From Betaproteobacteria bacterium (GTDB lineage Bacteria > Pseudomonadota > Gammaproteobacteria > Burkholderiales > Rhodocyclaceae): a stretch of DNA of 59,442 nucleotides. This document shows, piece after piece, positions 1 to 10,647 of the stretch; positions within the stretch are counted from its first letter, which is position 1, and each line of letters opens with the position of its first letter. The notes below the pieces were generated by a model, which was given only the letters and a program-made list of their open reading frames with translations, did not search any database and was not told the origin of the DNA. The stretch lies in the NCBI GenBank assembly GCA_016868295.1, contig VGHJ01000010.1, forward strand, positions 1 through 59,442. Reading direction: 5' to 3'. Both the position numbers and the translations under genes were made by a program.

Positions 1-125
1 GCCATCTCCTCATCCCCCGCCGTGCCGGTGGCAATCATCGTCACCGGCAGGCCGGATTCGGCCGCGCGCCGCTGCGCATAGGCGCTCTTGCCCGAGCGGG
101 CGCCGCCGAGAACCAGTTCCTTCAT
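1..125 (-). CDS. cobU: Adenosylcobinamide kinase/guanylyltransferase, N-terminal part
   Basis: This gene runs off the left edge; only the first 41 codons are present. The N-terminus contains the nucleotide-binding loop GGARSGKS at residues 7-14, followed by a YAQRRAAES helix and an MIATG strand, the pattern of the CobU/CobP family. The enzyme phosphorylates adenosylcobinamide and then transfers GMP to it in the cytoplasm, in the nucleotide-loop assembly of B12. Its ATG overlaps the end of cobQ by four bases (ATGA), so the two are translationally coupled. The rest of the protein cannot be assessed. Confidence 0.85.
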   Translation of the reverse strand, partial: MKELVLGGARSGKSAYAQRRAAESGLPVTMIATGTAGDEEM

Positions 126-1615
126 CGCCGCATCCTATCGCGAAACGCCGGCATGGCCGCGCCGAAGGTTCGCGCAAGCCAATCCGCGTCGAGGTGCGCC
201 TCCAGCGCATCGGCCAGCCGCTCGAGGGCCCGCTCGCGGATCGCGGCGAGATCGAAGGGGGCGGCTTCCCCATGCCCCGCCCAGGCGAGCAATGCCTGCA
301 GCGCTGCCGGCCGGTCGAAAAGGCCGTGCAGGTAGGTGGCGAGAATGCGGCCGTCCGCGGAGAGCGCACCGTCGCTGCCGCCGTTGTCGAGGCGCAGCGC
401 CGGCCGCGACAGCGCCGGGCCCTCGCTCACGCCCAGGTGGATCTCGTAGCCGGCAACCTCCGGCGCGCCGGGAAGCGCGAGGCGGCCGGAGACGTTGGCC
501 AGACGCTTCTCCGGCGCCAGCGTCGTCTCGAAGTCGAGCAGGCCGAGCCCCTCCGCGCAGCCCGCCTCGCCCTCGAGCCCCAGCGGATCGTGCAGCGCGC
601 GGCCAAGCATCTGCATGCCGCCGCAGAGGCCGACCACCTTGCCGCCGTAGCGCAGGTGGCGCAGGAGCGCAGCCTGCCAGCCCTGTTCGCGCAGCCAGGC
701 GAGGTCGGCGCGCACGTTCTTGCTGCCGGGCAGGACGATGAGGTCGGCGGCGGGGATCGGCTCGCCGGGGCCGACGAAGCGGAAGTCCACCTCGGGATGC
801 AGGCGCAGCGGATCGCAGTCGGTGGCGTTCGAGATGCGCGGCAGGGCCGGCGCGATGGCGCGCAGCCGCGCGTCGGGCCTGCCGGCGTGCTCGCGGGGCA
901 GCGCATCCTCGGCGTCGAGGTGCAGGCCGTGCAAATAGGGCAGCACGCCGAGCACCGGCCTGCCGGTGCGCTGCTCCAGCCAGCGCAGGCCCGGCTCGAG
1001 CAGGGAGAGGTCGCCGCGGAAACGGTTGATGACGAAGCCCCGGACGCGCGCCCGCTCGGATGCGGAGAGCAGTTCCAGCGTGCCGACGAGGTGGGCGAAG
1101 ACGCCGCCGCGGTCGATGTCGGCGACGAGGATCACCGGGCAGTCGACCGCCTCGGCGAAGCCCATGTTGGCGATGTCGCGGTCGCGCAGGTTGATCTCGG
1201 CCGGGCTGCCGGCGCCCTCGATGACGAGGCAGTCGTACTGCTGCGCCAGCCGCGCCCAGGAGGCGAGCATCGCCTGCATGGCGCGCGGCTTGTAGAGGTG
1301 GTAGGCGCGCGCGTCGAGGTCGGCGGCGACGCGGCCGTTGAGGATCACCTGCGCGGCACGGTCGCTGGTCGGCTTCAGCAGCACCGGGTTGAAGTCGCTG
1401 TGCGGGGCGAGGCCGGCGGCCTGCGCCTGCAGGGCCTGGGCGCGGCCGATCTCGCCGCCGTCGACGGTCACCGCCGAGTTGAGCGCCATGTTCTGCGGCT
1501 TGAAGGGCGCCACGCGCACGCCGCGCCGAAAGAGCAGGCGGCAGAGGCCGGCGACCAGCACGCTCTTGCCGGCGTCGGAAGTGCAGCCCTGCACCATCAA
1601 TGTGTTCTGTCGCAT
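122..1615 (-). CDS. cobQ: Cobyric acid synthase
   Basis: Amidates cobyrinic acid a,c-diamide at four side chains, using glutamine and ATP, to give cobyric acid. The 497-residue length is normal for the family. The N-terminal dethiobiotin-synthetase-like domain starts with the nucleotide loop GCTSDAGKS (residues 10-18) and continues with [10 protein letters not shown]. The C-terminal class I glutamine amidotransferase domain has its nucleophile Cys331 in VVGLCGGMQ and the late YLHG histidine. It precedes cobU with a four-base overlap and follows the btuF at 1626-2507 by ten bases, so it belongs to the leftward cob operon. No defect is seen. Confidence 0.97.
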   Translation of the reverse strand: MRQNTLMVQGCTSDAGKSVLVAGLCRLLFRRGVRVAPFKPQNMALNSAVTVDGGEIGRAQALQAQAAGLAPHSDFNPVLLKPTSDRAAQVILNGRVAADLDARAYHLYKPRAMQAMLASWARLAQQYDCLVIEGAGSPAEINLRDRDIANMGFAEAVDCPVILVADIDRGGVFAHLVGTLELLSASERARVRGFVINRFRGDLSLLEPGLRWLEQRTGRPVLGVLPYLHGLHLDAEDALPREHAGRPDARLRAIAPALPRISNATDCDPLRLHPEVDFRFVGPGEPIPAADLIVLPGSKNVRADLAWLREQGWQAALLRHLRYGGKVVGLCGGMQMLGRALHDPLGLEGEAGCAEGLGLLDFETTLAPEKRLANVSGRLALPGAPEVAGYEIHLGVSEGPALSRPALRLDNGGSDGALSADGRILATYLHGLFDRPAALQALLAWAGHGEAAPFDLAAIRERALERLADALEAHLDADWLARTFGAAMPAFRDRMRR

Positions 1616-1625
1616 GTCGGATTCC

Positions 1626-2507
1626 TTACGGCCGCCGGGCGCGCGCCGTCTCCAGATGGCGGCACAGGCGCTCGACGCCGTCGAGGAAGCGCGGCGTGTG
1701 GCGCTGGATCAGCGGCGGCGGCACGAAGAACAAATTATCCCGCATCACCGCGGTGATCGATTGCCAGCGCCGCCATTCGGCGAGCCATTCCGGACGTTCC
1801 TCGCCCATGCCGCTGACGACGATGGCCTCGGGGTTGGCCTCGATCACCGCCTCGACCGTGACCTGATGTCCCAGCCGCGGCAGCGACTCGAAGACATTCT
1901 CGCCGCCGCACAGGCGCAGGCCGGCGCTGATGATCTGCGCCCCGCCCACCGTCACCAGCGGCCGGTGCCAGACCTGGTAGAAGGTGCGCACCGGCGCGCG
2001 TCCTGCGAATTCGTCGCGCAGGGCGGAGAGCCGGGCGCGGAAGCGTTCGGCGGCATCGCGCGCCCGCACCTCGCTGCCGGCCAGCGTGCCGAGACGCTCC
2101 ATCTCGGCGGCAATGTCCTCGATGCGGTTGGGCTGGGAGACATAGAGCGGTACGTCGAGCGCGCGCAGCTTGGCCACCTGCGCCTGCGCATTGCCGCTTT
2201 GCCAGACGACCACCAGGTCGGGCCTGAGCGCGATCACCGCCTCCAGGTCGACGCGCGTGTAGCCGCCGACGCGCGGCAGGGCGAGCGCCGCCTCCGGGTA
2301 GTCGCTGTACTCGACCGCGCCGACGAGGCGCTCCCCGGCGCCGGCGGCGTAGAGGTTCTCTGTTATGTGCGGCGCCAGGCTGACGATGCGCCGCGCCGGC
2401 TGCGCCAGGCGCACCCACTGGCCGCTGTCGTCGCGCACCGCCACCTCGGCGCGGGCAGCGCCGAGGCAGAGCATGAGCGCGGCAAGACTAGGCAGCAGGC
2501 GCAGCAT
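1626..2507 (-). CDS. btuF: Cobalamin ABC transporter substrate-binding protein (copy 1)
   Basis: Periplasmic corrinoid-binding protein of the BtuCDF importer. The ATG at 2507 was chosen because it opens a clean signal peptide ([20 protein letters not shown]) followed by the mature domain; reading further upstream only adds sequence that belongs to cobD. The body has the helical-backbone metal-receptor pattern: [15 protein letters not shown], then [12 protein letters not shown], then LCGGENVFE. It is strikingly similar to the btuF at 8707-9558 (same motifs, same RHTPR and ETARARRP ends), so the two look like recent paralogues. It overlaps the cobD stop by 20 bases. Confidence 0.93.
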   Translation of the reverse strand: MLRLLPSLAALMLCLGAARAEVAVRDDSGQWVRLAQPARRIVSLAPHITENLYAAGAGERLVGAVEYSDYPEAALALPRVGGYTRVDLEAVIALRPDLVVVWQSGNAQAQVAKLRALDVPLYVSQPNRIEDIAAEMERLGTLAGSEVRARDAAERFRARLSALRDEFAGRAPVRTFYQVWHRPLVTVGGAQIISAGLRLCGGENVFESLPRLGHQVTVEAVIEANPEAIVVSGMGEERPEWLAEWRRWQSITAVMRDNLFFVPPPLIQRHTPRFLDGVERLCRHLETARARRP

Positions 2508-3459
2508 GCCGGATCTCCTCCAGGGCGGCGGCGAGGCGCGCCCATTGCGCTTCATTGCCGGGCAGACCGAAGCGCAGCGCGGCGGGGGCCGCGAAGTGCC
2601 GCACCAGGATGCCGCGCCGCGCCAGCGCCTCATGCCAGGCCGCCGCCCACGGCGTTTCGAGGTACTGGAACAGCGCCGTGCCGCGCGGCTCGCCCAGCCC
2701 CGTCTCGCGCAGCAGCGTGGCGAGGCGGATCGAGGCGGCGGCGAGGCGCAGGCGCTGCGCCGACTGCCAGGCCGTGTCGGCCAGCGCGCCTTGCGCCACG
2801 CAGCGCGCGGGATGGGCGACGGCCCAGGGGCCGAGCGCCCGCGCCAGCCGGTCGAGCAGCGCGGGCGCCGCGCAGGCGAATCCGACGCGGGCGCCGGCCA
2901 GGCCGAAGAACTTGCCGAGCGAGCGCAGCACGACGAGATTCTCGTGGCCCGCGCTGCCGGCGCCGGCGGCGAGCGAATCGCCCGGCGCGGCGTCGATGAA
3001 GGCCTCGTCGACCACCATCAGGCGCAGGTCGGAAAGCCGCGCGCGCAGGCAGTCCGCGGAAAAGGCCTGGCCGGTCGGATTGTTCGGGTTGCACAGCACG
3101 GCGTACTCCGCCGCGTCCTGCCAATCGACGAGGGTGTGGCCGGCGGCGCGCCAGGCGGCGGCATGCTCGGCGTAGAGCGGCGCGGGCAGCGCCACGCGCC
3201 CCGGCGCGAAGAGGCGTGGCAGCGCCTGGATGGCGGCCTGGCTGCCGGCGAGCGGCAGCAGGTGTTGCGCGCCGTAGCAGGCACGCGCCGCGTCTTCCAG
3301 TCCGTCGTCGTCTTCCGGCAGGCGCTGCCATACTTCGACCGGCAGCGGCGGCACGGGATACGCCCAGGGCGCAATGCTGGTCGACAGGTCGAGCCACTCA
3401 CTGGGCGGAATGCCCCAGCGCCGCGCCCCTTCGCGCAGGCGGCCGCCGTGCTCAAGCAT
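2488..3459 (-). CDS. cobD: Threonine-phosphate decarboxylase (PLP-dependent)
   Basis: Makes (R)-1-amino-2-propanol O-2-phosphate, the linker between corrin ring and nucleotide loop. It is a fold-type I aminotransferase-like protein of 323 residues. Visible motifs are LDLSTSIAP near the N-terminus, the PLP-phosphate region [17 protein letters not shown] in the middle, VVDEAFID, and the Schiff-base lysine in [11 protein letters not shown]. The gene is also called cobC in aerobic-pathway nomenclature. It overlaps cbiB upstream by eight bases and btuF downstream by 20 bases. The segment between the CNPNNPTG motif and VVDEAF is slightly short compared with what I remember of homologues, but no key residue is missing. 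Confidence 0.93.
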   Translation of the reverse strand: MLEHGGRLREGARRWGIPPSEWLDLSTSIAPWAYPVPPLPVEVWQRLPEDDDGLEDAARACYGAQHLLPLAGSQAAIQALPRLFAPGRVALPAPLYAEHAAAWRAAGHTLVDWQDAAEYAVLCNPNNPTGQAFSADCLRARLSDLRLMVVDEAFIDAAPGDSLAAGAGSAGHENLVVLRSLGKFFGLAGARVGFACAAPALLDRLARALGPWAVAHPARCVAQGALADTAWQSAQRLRLAAASIRLATLLRETGLGEPRGTALFQYLETPWAAAWHEALARRGILVRHFAAPAALRFGLPGNEAQWARLAAALEEIRHAAPAA

Positions 3460-4360
3460 GAAGAAGGCTCCCGGCGACGGCCAGCGCCAGCCACAGCAGC
3501 GTGCCGCGCTCGACGAGCGAAACGGCGCGCGCGATGTCGGCCGCGGCGGCGGCGCGGCCCGCGCCCAGCGGCGGGCGCGCTTCGGGCGCGCCGTGGTAGA
3601 TCGCCGTACCGCCGAGACTGACTTTCAGCGCGCCGGCGCCGGCGGCCATCACCGGCCCGGCGTTCGGGCTCGCCCACGCGCCCGCCTGCGCGCGCCAGCA
3701 CGCGAGCGCCGTGCGCGTGTGGCCGAGCAGCGCGTAGGTGAGCGCCGTCAGCCGCGCCGGCACGAAGTTGAGCGCATCGTCGAGGTGTGCCGCCGCCCAG
3801 CCGAAGTAAATCCGCCGCGCATCGCGATATCCCCACATCGCATCCAGCGTGTTGGCGAGACGATACAGCAGCGCGCCGGCACCGCCGGCGACGCAGAACC
3901 AGAACAGCGCGCCGAAAACGGCGTCGTTGCCGTTTTCCAGCACCGACTCCACTGCCGCCTTCGCCACGCCTTCCTCGTCGAGCGCACCGGTGTCGCGCGA
4001 GACGATGCGGCCGACCGCTGCGCGCGCCTCGTCGAGCCGCCCGGCCGTCAGCGGCGCGGCAACGGCGCGCGCATGCTCGGCGAGGCTGCGTCCGCCGAGG
4101 GCGACGCCCAGCAGCAGCGCGTCGAGCACGGGATGGGCGAACCAAGCCGCGATCGCCGTCGGCGGCAGCACCAGCAGCGCCCAGGCGGCGAGGCCGCGCA
4201 GGCGGTTGCCCGTTGCGTGCCCCGGCGCGCCGCGTCGCAGCCGCCCTTCGGCCGCATGCGCCAGCCGGCCGAAGCCGGCCAGCGGATGCCAACGGCGCGG
4301 CTCCCCGAGCAGGCGGTCGAGCGCCACGCCGGCGAGCAGGCTGACGAGGAAGGGCGGCAT
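3452..4360 (-). CDS. cbiB: Adenosylcobinamide-phosphate synthase
   Basis: Integral membrane enzyme that attaches aminopropanol phosphate to adenosylcobyric acid. The ATG at 4360 gives 302 residues beginning [20 protein letters not shown], the usual CbiB start with its RLLGEP and HPLAGFG motifs. Further landmarks are the [19 protein letters not shown] stretch, [13 protein letters not shown] and the [11 protein letters not shown] helix. Four to five hydrophobic segments are visible. It lies five bases downstream of bluB and overlaps cobD by eight. Its 3' part carries one sense copy of the dispersed AAAGTCAGTC/ACGGCG motif (3602-3625), encoding the KVSLGGTA stretch. Confidence 0.94.
   Translation of the reverse strand: MPPFLVSLLAGVALDRLLGEPRRWHPLAGFGRLAHAAEGRLRRGAPGHATGNRLRGLAAWALLVLPPTAIAAWFAHPVLDALLLGVALGGRSLAEHARAVAAPLTAGRLDEARAAVGRIVSRDTGALDEEGVAKAAVESVLENGNDAVFGALFWFCVAGGAGALLYRLANTLDAMWGYRDARRIYFGWAAAHLDDALNFVPARLTALTYALLGHTRTALACWRAQAGAWASPNAGPVMAAGAGALKVSLGGTAIYHGAPEARPPLGAGRAAAAADIARAVSLVERGTLLWLALAVAGSLLHA
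3602..3625 (-). repeat. Dispersed 24-base motif, copy 1 (exact)
   Basis: AAAGTCAGTC, spacer TCGGCGGT, ACGGCG. Sense within cbiB, codon phase 1. Confidence 0.85.
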
Positions 4361-4365
4361 CGGCC

Positions 4366-6304
<1,939 letters not shown>

Positions 6305-6305
<1 letters not shown>

Positions 6306-6913
6306 CACCACTCCAGGCCGGGCATTGCCATCACGCCGGCTTGGAAGGCGTGCTTGACGGGCGCCATCTCGGTTACCGTGTCGGCGACCGAGATGAGCGC
6401 GTCCGGCGCGGCGCGACCGGTGACGATCACGTGCTGCATGCGCGGCCGGGCCGCGATGACGGACAGCACCTCTTCGGCAGCCAGCCAGCCGTACTTGAAG
6501 GCGTAGGTCATCTCGTCGAGCACGACGAGGCCGAAGGCCGGATCGGCAAGATAGCGGCAGGCGGCCTCCCAGGCGGCCCTTGCGGCAGACGCGTCGCGGG
6601 CGCGATCCTGCGTTTCCCAGGTGAAGCCCTCGCCCATGACGTGCCATGCGACTTCCGGACAGCGCCGGAAGAAGGCTTCCTCGCCGGTATCGGAGCGGCT
6701 TTTGACGAACTGGATCACGGCCACTTTCATGCCGTGCCCGAGAGCGCGGACGACGACGCCGAAGGCGGCCGAGGACTTGCCCTTGCCGTTGCCGGTGTTG
6801 ACGACGAGGACACCGCGCTCTTCCTGCGCTGCGGCGATTTTTTCGTCGATCACCGACTTCTTGCGCGCCATGCGGCCGGCGTGGCGCCCATCCCTGTCCC
6901 GAGCTTCGATCAT
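6305..6913 (-). CDS. cobO: Corrinoid adenosyltransferase
   Basis: Transfers the adenosyl group from ATP to cob(I)yrinic acid diamide or related corrinoids. The ATG at 6913 overlaps the stop of the upstream btuB-btuF chimera by four bases, and the protein of 202 residues has the CobA/CobO/PduO-type P-loop NTGNGKGKSSAAFG near residues 39-52, then AVIQFVKS, VLDEMTYAFKYGWL and VIVTGRAAP. It ends FQAGVMAMPGLEW. The stop shares a base with the cobB start. Its place directly behind transport genes fits assimilation of scavenged corrinoids as well as synthesis. Confidence 0.95.
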
Positions 6914-8250
6914 TTCATTTGCTCCGCGAGTTCCTTGAGGCCGTCGAGCAGGCGCGGCCCGGGATGGAAGAAGTTTTCCCCACTGAGGGTGACGATGCGC
7001 ACCGGCAGGGTGCCGATCTCGGCGTTGCAATAGGCCGCCGCCTCGCGGCTCAGGGAAAAGACGATGTCGGGCTTGCGATGCTCAACCAGCCTGGCAATGG
7101 TCGGGATCTCCTCGCCGTCGCGCAGATGGCGGATTTTCGGTGCGGTTTCGACGACTTCGAAACCGGCCAGGGCGAAAGCATCGCCGACGTAGTGACGGCG
7201 TCCGAAGGAATAGGGCGATCCGCTGCAGGCCGAGAGGATCAACGCCCTCTGGCCGCGCCCCGGCACCGCTTCGGCTCGCGCCCGACGGGCGTGCCGGAAG
7301 GATTCGATCCGGTTTGCGCCATCCGGCGCGCGGCTGGCTTCGGCCAGTTGTTGCAGCATGGCGTTGCTGCCTGCGACCGAGTCGAAACCGTCCAGTCGCA
7401 GCATGCGCGCCCCGGGCGGGGTGGCCAGTTCCATCGTGTCCGCATCGGACCAGTTTGACGCGACGATGAGGTCGGGCCGCAGTCTTGCGATGGCGGCGGC
7501 GTCCGGGTCGATGATGCCGCTGCTGTGCAGCAGGTTCAGGCCGATCTCGTGCCCCTGCGCCGGGCGGAAAGCGAAGCTGCCGCTGTAGTTGGTGTTGCGG
7601 TAGCCGTCGCGGTCCGGATTGTAGGAACTCTTGGCCGGATTGCCGATGGCGTTGAACCCCGCCGTTTTGTAATGACCGATCTGCAGGCTGTAGGAAACCG
7701 CCTCGTTGCCGCCGGAAAAGCCGGCGCTGGTGTCGGCCGTGCCGTAGGTGCCGTAGCCGGCGCTGGCGTTCAGGCGCAGCGGCCCCTCGCCGCGCCGCGT
7801 GAATATCTGGATCACGCCGCCGATCGCATCGGCGCCGTACAAGGACGAAGCCGGACCGCGCAGGATTTCGATGCGATCGATTTGCGACAGCGGGATGCGC
7901 GAGAAAGCGACATCGCCGCTGCTGGCGGAGCCGACGCGCTGACCGTCGATCAGCACGACGGTCTGCCTGGAGCTGGCACCGCGGATGAAGATGCTGCTGT
8001 TGGTGCCGGGGCCGCCGTTGGCCGCGTACTCAATGCCCGGCTGCGCGGCCAGCAGCTGCTCGACTGTGGATTGGCCGGCCCGGTCGATTTCTTCCCGGGT
8101 GATGACGGATACGTCGCTCAGCAATTCGTTGGTGCGCATGGCCTGCCGGGTGGCGGTCACGACGATCGTAGCCTCTTCGGCAACTGCAGGAAAAACAACA
8201 ATGGATGAAACGGCGACGGCCAGGACCTGGCCTCGAAAATAGGCATGCAT
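6910..8250 (-). CDS. Chimera: BtuB plug and first strands fused to the C-terminal half of a BtuF-like protein
   Basis: One uninterrupted frame of 446 residues holds pieces of two proteins. Residues 1-24 are a signal peptide. Residues 25-155 are a TonB-dependent receptor plug (IVVTATRQ TonB-box region, ILRGPASSLYGADAIGGVIQIFTRR), and residues 155-244 cover the first barrel strands. Near residue 245 (base about 7515) the barrel stops and the sequence becomes a corrinoid-binding periplasmic protein (AAAIARLRPDLIVASNW, then HYVGDAFALAGFEVVE and FSLSREAA). The rest of the barrel and the N-lobe of the binding protein are absent. A neat deletion between adjacent btuB and btuF genes would explain it. 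A working receptor is unlikely. The start has a GAGGGAGC Shine-Dalgarno and lies behind a cobalamin riboswitch. Confidence 0.85.
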   Translation of the reverse strand: MHAYFRGQVLAVAVSSIVVFPAVAEEATIVVTATRQAMRTNELLSDVSVITREEIDRAGQSTVEQLLAAQPGIEYAANGGPGTNSSIFIRGASSRQTVVLIDGQRVGSASSGDVAFSRIPLSQIDRIEILRGPASSLYGADAIGGVIQIFTRRGEGPLRLNASAGYGTYGTADTSAGFSGGNEAVSYSLQIGHYKTAGFNAIGNPAKSSYNPDRDGYRNTNYSGSFAFRPAQGHEIGLNLLHSSGIIDPDAAAIARLRPDLIVASNWSDADTMELATPPGARMLRLDGFDSVAGSNAMLQQLAEASRAPDGANRIESFRHARRARAEAVPGRGQRALILSACSGSPYSFGRRHYVGDAFALAGFEVVETAPKIRHLRDGEEIPTIARLVEHRKPDIVFSLSREAAAYCNAEIGTLPVRIVTLSGENFFHPGPRLLDGLKELAEQMK

Positions 8251-8394
8251 GAAGAATGCTCCCTCAGGTCCGGCCTGCGTCCCCGCTGCCGGACAGTGTC
8301 GACAAAAACGGAATACGCAAGGGAGCAGAAATCGGAGCGGGCGCGAACCCGGAGCCGGTGGCCGCACCCCCGCGGCGATTCCGAACTGATCTGT

Positions 8395-8590
8395 CAGAGG
8401 CCGGTATCCGGGCTCGCAAGTCTTGATCCGCCGCCTTCCCAAGCCTGAGGCTCAGTGGCGTTGTGGCGGACCCGCACTCGCTTACCGTTGCGGGGGCAGC
8501 CGAGGCATTCCCGGAGAAACGACTTCCGGCGCACCTCGTTCCCGTTTAACCCGCCGGCGGAGGGCCGGCGGAGCACCTTGAACAGGATGC
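8395..8590 (-). promoter_or_regulatory. Cobalamin riboswitch 1
   Basis: Read on the minus strand this stretch has the order of a cobalamin riboswitch: a CAAGGTGC start, a GC-rich hairpin, AAACGGGAA, a second GGTGC, GCCTCGGCTGCCCCCGCAAC, GGTAAGCGAG, GCCACTG, GGGAAGGCGG, GACTTGCGAG and the closing B12 box CCCGGATACCGGCC. It lies about 145 bases upstream of the btuB-btuF chimera start and should repress that gene and the downstream cob genes when adenosylcobalamin is present. The 145-base gap contains a stretch rich in inverted GC sequence that may form the expression platform, but I cannot fold it here. Confidence 0.95.
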
Positions 8591-8621
8591 CGCGAGGAAA
8601 CAACTCCACGCGGCGATATGA

Positions 8622-8627
8622 ATTATA
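8622..8627 (-). promoter_or_regulatory. Candidate -10 box for riboswitch 1 transcript
   Basis: TATAAT on the minus strand, about 30 bases upstream of the riboswitch core. The corresponding position before riboswitch 2 has TATACT (16132-16137). No convincing -35 box is seen. The divergent btuF starts only 80 bases away. Confidence 0.45.
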
Positions 8628-8706
8628 GCCGGAAAAACCGGATATCCGCATGCGCCCCGCCAGACCTGCGGCCGGCAACATGCTCGTTCATCGTAGAATC
8701 CACTCC

Positions 8707-9558
8707 ATGCGCACCTGGTTCTCGATATTCCTGCTGCTGGCCGGCCCGGTCCCGGCTGCGGAAAACCTCACCCAGCCGGCGCGGCGCATCGTCAGTCTGG
8801 CGCCGCATATCACCGAGAATCTGTTCGCCATCGGCGCCGGCAGCCGCATCGTCGGCACGGTGGAATTCAGCAACTACCCGGAAGAAGCGAAGCGGATCCG
8901 GCGAATCGGCAGCTACGAGAAGATCGACCTGGAAGCGGTGGCGGCGCTGCGGCCCGACCTCGTCATCGCCTGGGAATCCGGCAACATCGCCTCCCAAGTC
9001 GCCAGGCTGAGGGCCATCGGCCTCGAGGTCGTGGTAACCGAATCGCGGCGCATCGAGGACGTCCCCGCCGATCTGGAGCGCCTCGGTGCCCTCTCCGGCG
9101 CCCATGTCGGCGCGCGCGCCGCGGCGGCGAAATTCCGCAGCCGGCTGGCGGATCTGCGCGCGCGCCATGCCGGGCAGCCGAAGGTGCGGGTGTTCTACGA
9201 AGTGTGGAACCAGCCGCTGATGACCGTCGGCGGCAACCAGATCATTTCCGACGCGATCCGGCTGTGCGGCGGCGAAAACGTGTTCGGCGCGCTGAAGCCC
9301 ATGGCGGCAGCGGTGACGGTCGAGGCCGTGCTGGCCGCCGACCCGGAAGCCATCGTCGCCAGCGGCATGGACGAGGCGCGGCCGCAATGGCTCGACGACT
9401 GGCGACGCTGGCCCTCCATGACGGCGGTGGCGCGCAACAACCTGTTCTTCGTTCCGCCCGACCACCTGCAGCGCCACACGCCGCGCCTGGCCGACGGCGT
9501 CGAGGCGCTCTGCGCCCATCTCGAGACGGCGCGCGCGCGCCGGCCCTCCGGCAAGTAG
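8707..9558 (+). CDS. btuF: Cobalamin ABC transporter substrate-binding protein (copy 2)
   Basis: Periplasmic corrinoid-binding protein. The ATG at 8707 opens a signal peptide (MRTWFSIFLLLAGPVPAA). The mature part has [44 protein letters not shown] and FFVPPDHLQRHTPR, all shared with the btuF at 1626-2507. Its C-terminal ETARARRP ending also matches that copy. It is divergent from riboswitch 1 and carries no riboswitch of its own. Its stop abuts the stop of the oppositely oriented rlmN-like gene with no base in between. With copy 1 and the fragment in the chimera, three BtuF-type sequences lie within 8 kb. Confidence 0.93.
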   Translation: MRTWFSIFLLLAGPVPAAENLTQPARRIVSLAPHITENLFAIGAGSRIVGTVEFSNYPEEAKRIRRIGSYEKIDLEAVAALRPDLVIAWESGNIASQVARLRAIGLEVVVTESRRIEDVPADLERLGALSGAHVGARAAAAKFRSRLADLRARHAGQPKVRVFYEVWNQPLMTVGGNQIISDAIRLCGGENVFGALKPMAAAVTVEAVLAADPEAIVASGMDEARPQWLDDWRRWPSMTAVARNNLFFVPPDHLQRHTPRLADGVEALCAHLETARARRPSGK

Positions 9559-10557
9559 CTACATCGCCAGCCGCGCCCTGAGCTGCCCGCAACCGCCGTC
9601 GACATCCTGCCCCGCCGACTGGCGCAGCTTGGTGAGGATGCCGCGCCGGTAGAGGGCGAGCGACATGGCTTCGGTGCGCCCGGGCGAGGGGCGCGCGTAG
9701 CCGAGACCGTCCACCGCGTTGTAGGGAATCAGGTTCATCACCGCGTACTTGCCGGCGAGGAGCCGCGCGATGCCCTCGATTTCATCCTCGCCATCGTTCA
9801 CGCCGGCGAGCAGGGTCCACTGGTACTGGATCGGGTAGCCGGTGGCGCGCGCATAGGCTTCGCCCAACTCGACCAGTTCGGCCGGATCGATGCGCGGCGC
9901 GCGCGGCAGCAGCTGCGCGCGCAGATCGGCTTTCGTCGTGTGCAGCGAGAGCGCCAGCGCCGGCTGCACCTCCTCTTGCGGCAGGCGTTCGAAGACGCGG
10001 CGGTCGCCGACCGTGGAAAAGACCAGGTTCTTGTGGCCGATGTCGCCCAGCGCGCCGAGCAGGTCGATGGCCTCGAGCACGTTGTCGAGGTTGTGCGCCG
10101 GCTCGCCCATGCCCATGAACACCACTTTCTTCACCGGCTGCAGCGCGCGCGCCAGCGCCACCTGGGCGACGATCTCGGCGCCGCCCAGCTGGCGCAGCAG
10201 GCCGTCGCGGCCGGTCATGCAGAAGGTGCAGCCCACGGCGCAGCCGACCTGGGTGGAGACGCACAGGCCGCCCTTCGGCAGCAGCACGCTCTCCACCGAC
10301 TGGCCGTCGGCGAGCCGCAGCAGCAGGCGCGCCGAGCCGTCGGCGGCGGGATGGCGGCCGGCAATTCGGACGATGCCCTGCAGCTCGGCGGCCAGCTGCG
10401 GCAGCGCCGTGCGCAGGGCGAGCGGGAAGAAATCCTCGGCGCGGCTGCGGCCGGCGCCGAGCGGCAGCGCCCGCGTCCAGTTCTTCAGGACAAGGCTTTC
10501 GTGGCCGGGCTTGGCGCCCAGTTCGCGCAGGCGAAGGCGCAGGGAATCGATGCGCAT
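9559..10557 (-). CDS. RlmN-like radical SAM methyltransferase
   Basis: A 332-residue radical SAM protein of the RlmN/Cfr family, which methylates adenine C2 (or C8) in RNA. The cluster motif is C-x3-C-x2-C in VGCAVGCTFCMTG, followed by VVFMGMGEPAHNLDNV, STVGD and SLHTTKADLR. The C-terminal cysteine used as methyl carrier is present in DVDGGCGQLR. It is shorter at the N-terminus than E. coli RlmN, so it may be the paralogue seen in some betaproteobacteria and not the housekeeping enzyme; which one cannot be decided without the genome. It faces btuF convergently and is divergent from the M48 protease gene. Confidence 0.85.
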   Translation of the reverse strand: MRIDSLRLRLRELGAKPGHESLVLKNWTRALPLGAGRSRAEDFFPLALRTALPQLAAELQGIVRIAGRHPAADGSARLLLRLADGQSVESVLLPKGGLCVSTQVGCAVGCTFCMTGRDGLLRQLGGAEIVAQVALARALQPVKKVVFMGMGEPAHNLDNVLEAIDLLGALGDIGHKNLVFSTVGDRRVFERLPQEEVQPALALSLHTTKADLRAQLLPRAPRIDPAELVELGEAYARATGYPIQYQWTLLAGVNDGEDEIEGIARLLAGKYAVMNLIPYNAVDGLGYARPSPGRTEAMSLALYRRGILTKLRQSAGQDVDGGCGQLRARLAM

Positions 10558-10584
10558 GGGGCGCCAATGCTAGCATTGACGGGA

Positions 10585-10608
10585 AAAGTCAGTCTTCCCG
10601 ACACGGCG
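10585..10608 (+). repeat. Dispersed 24-base motif, copy 3 (exact)
   Basis: AAAGTCAGTC, spacer TTCCCGAC, ACGGCG. Intergenic, between the rlmN-like gene and the M48 protease gene. Confidence 0.85.
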
Positions 10609-10647
10609 CTTGTGCGTTAAACCCGGAACCGAACCGCGGAGAAAACC

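Noticed and set aside
194-1756. Long plus-strand frame opposite cobQ
   Set aside because: Low-complexity Ala/Arg/Gly composition and no motifs; it mirrors the GC-rich third positions of cobQ.
4020-4060. Possible further copy of the 24-base motif in cbiB (GTCAGCG ... ACGGCG)
   Set aside because: Lacks the AAA and TC parts; within chance for this composition.
8650-8706. Upstream start for the second btuF
   Set aside because: The extra residues are not signal-peptide-like; the ATG at 8707 opens a proper one.
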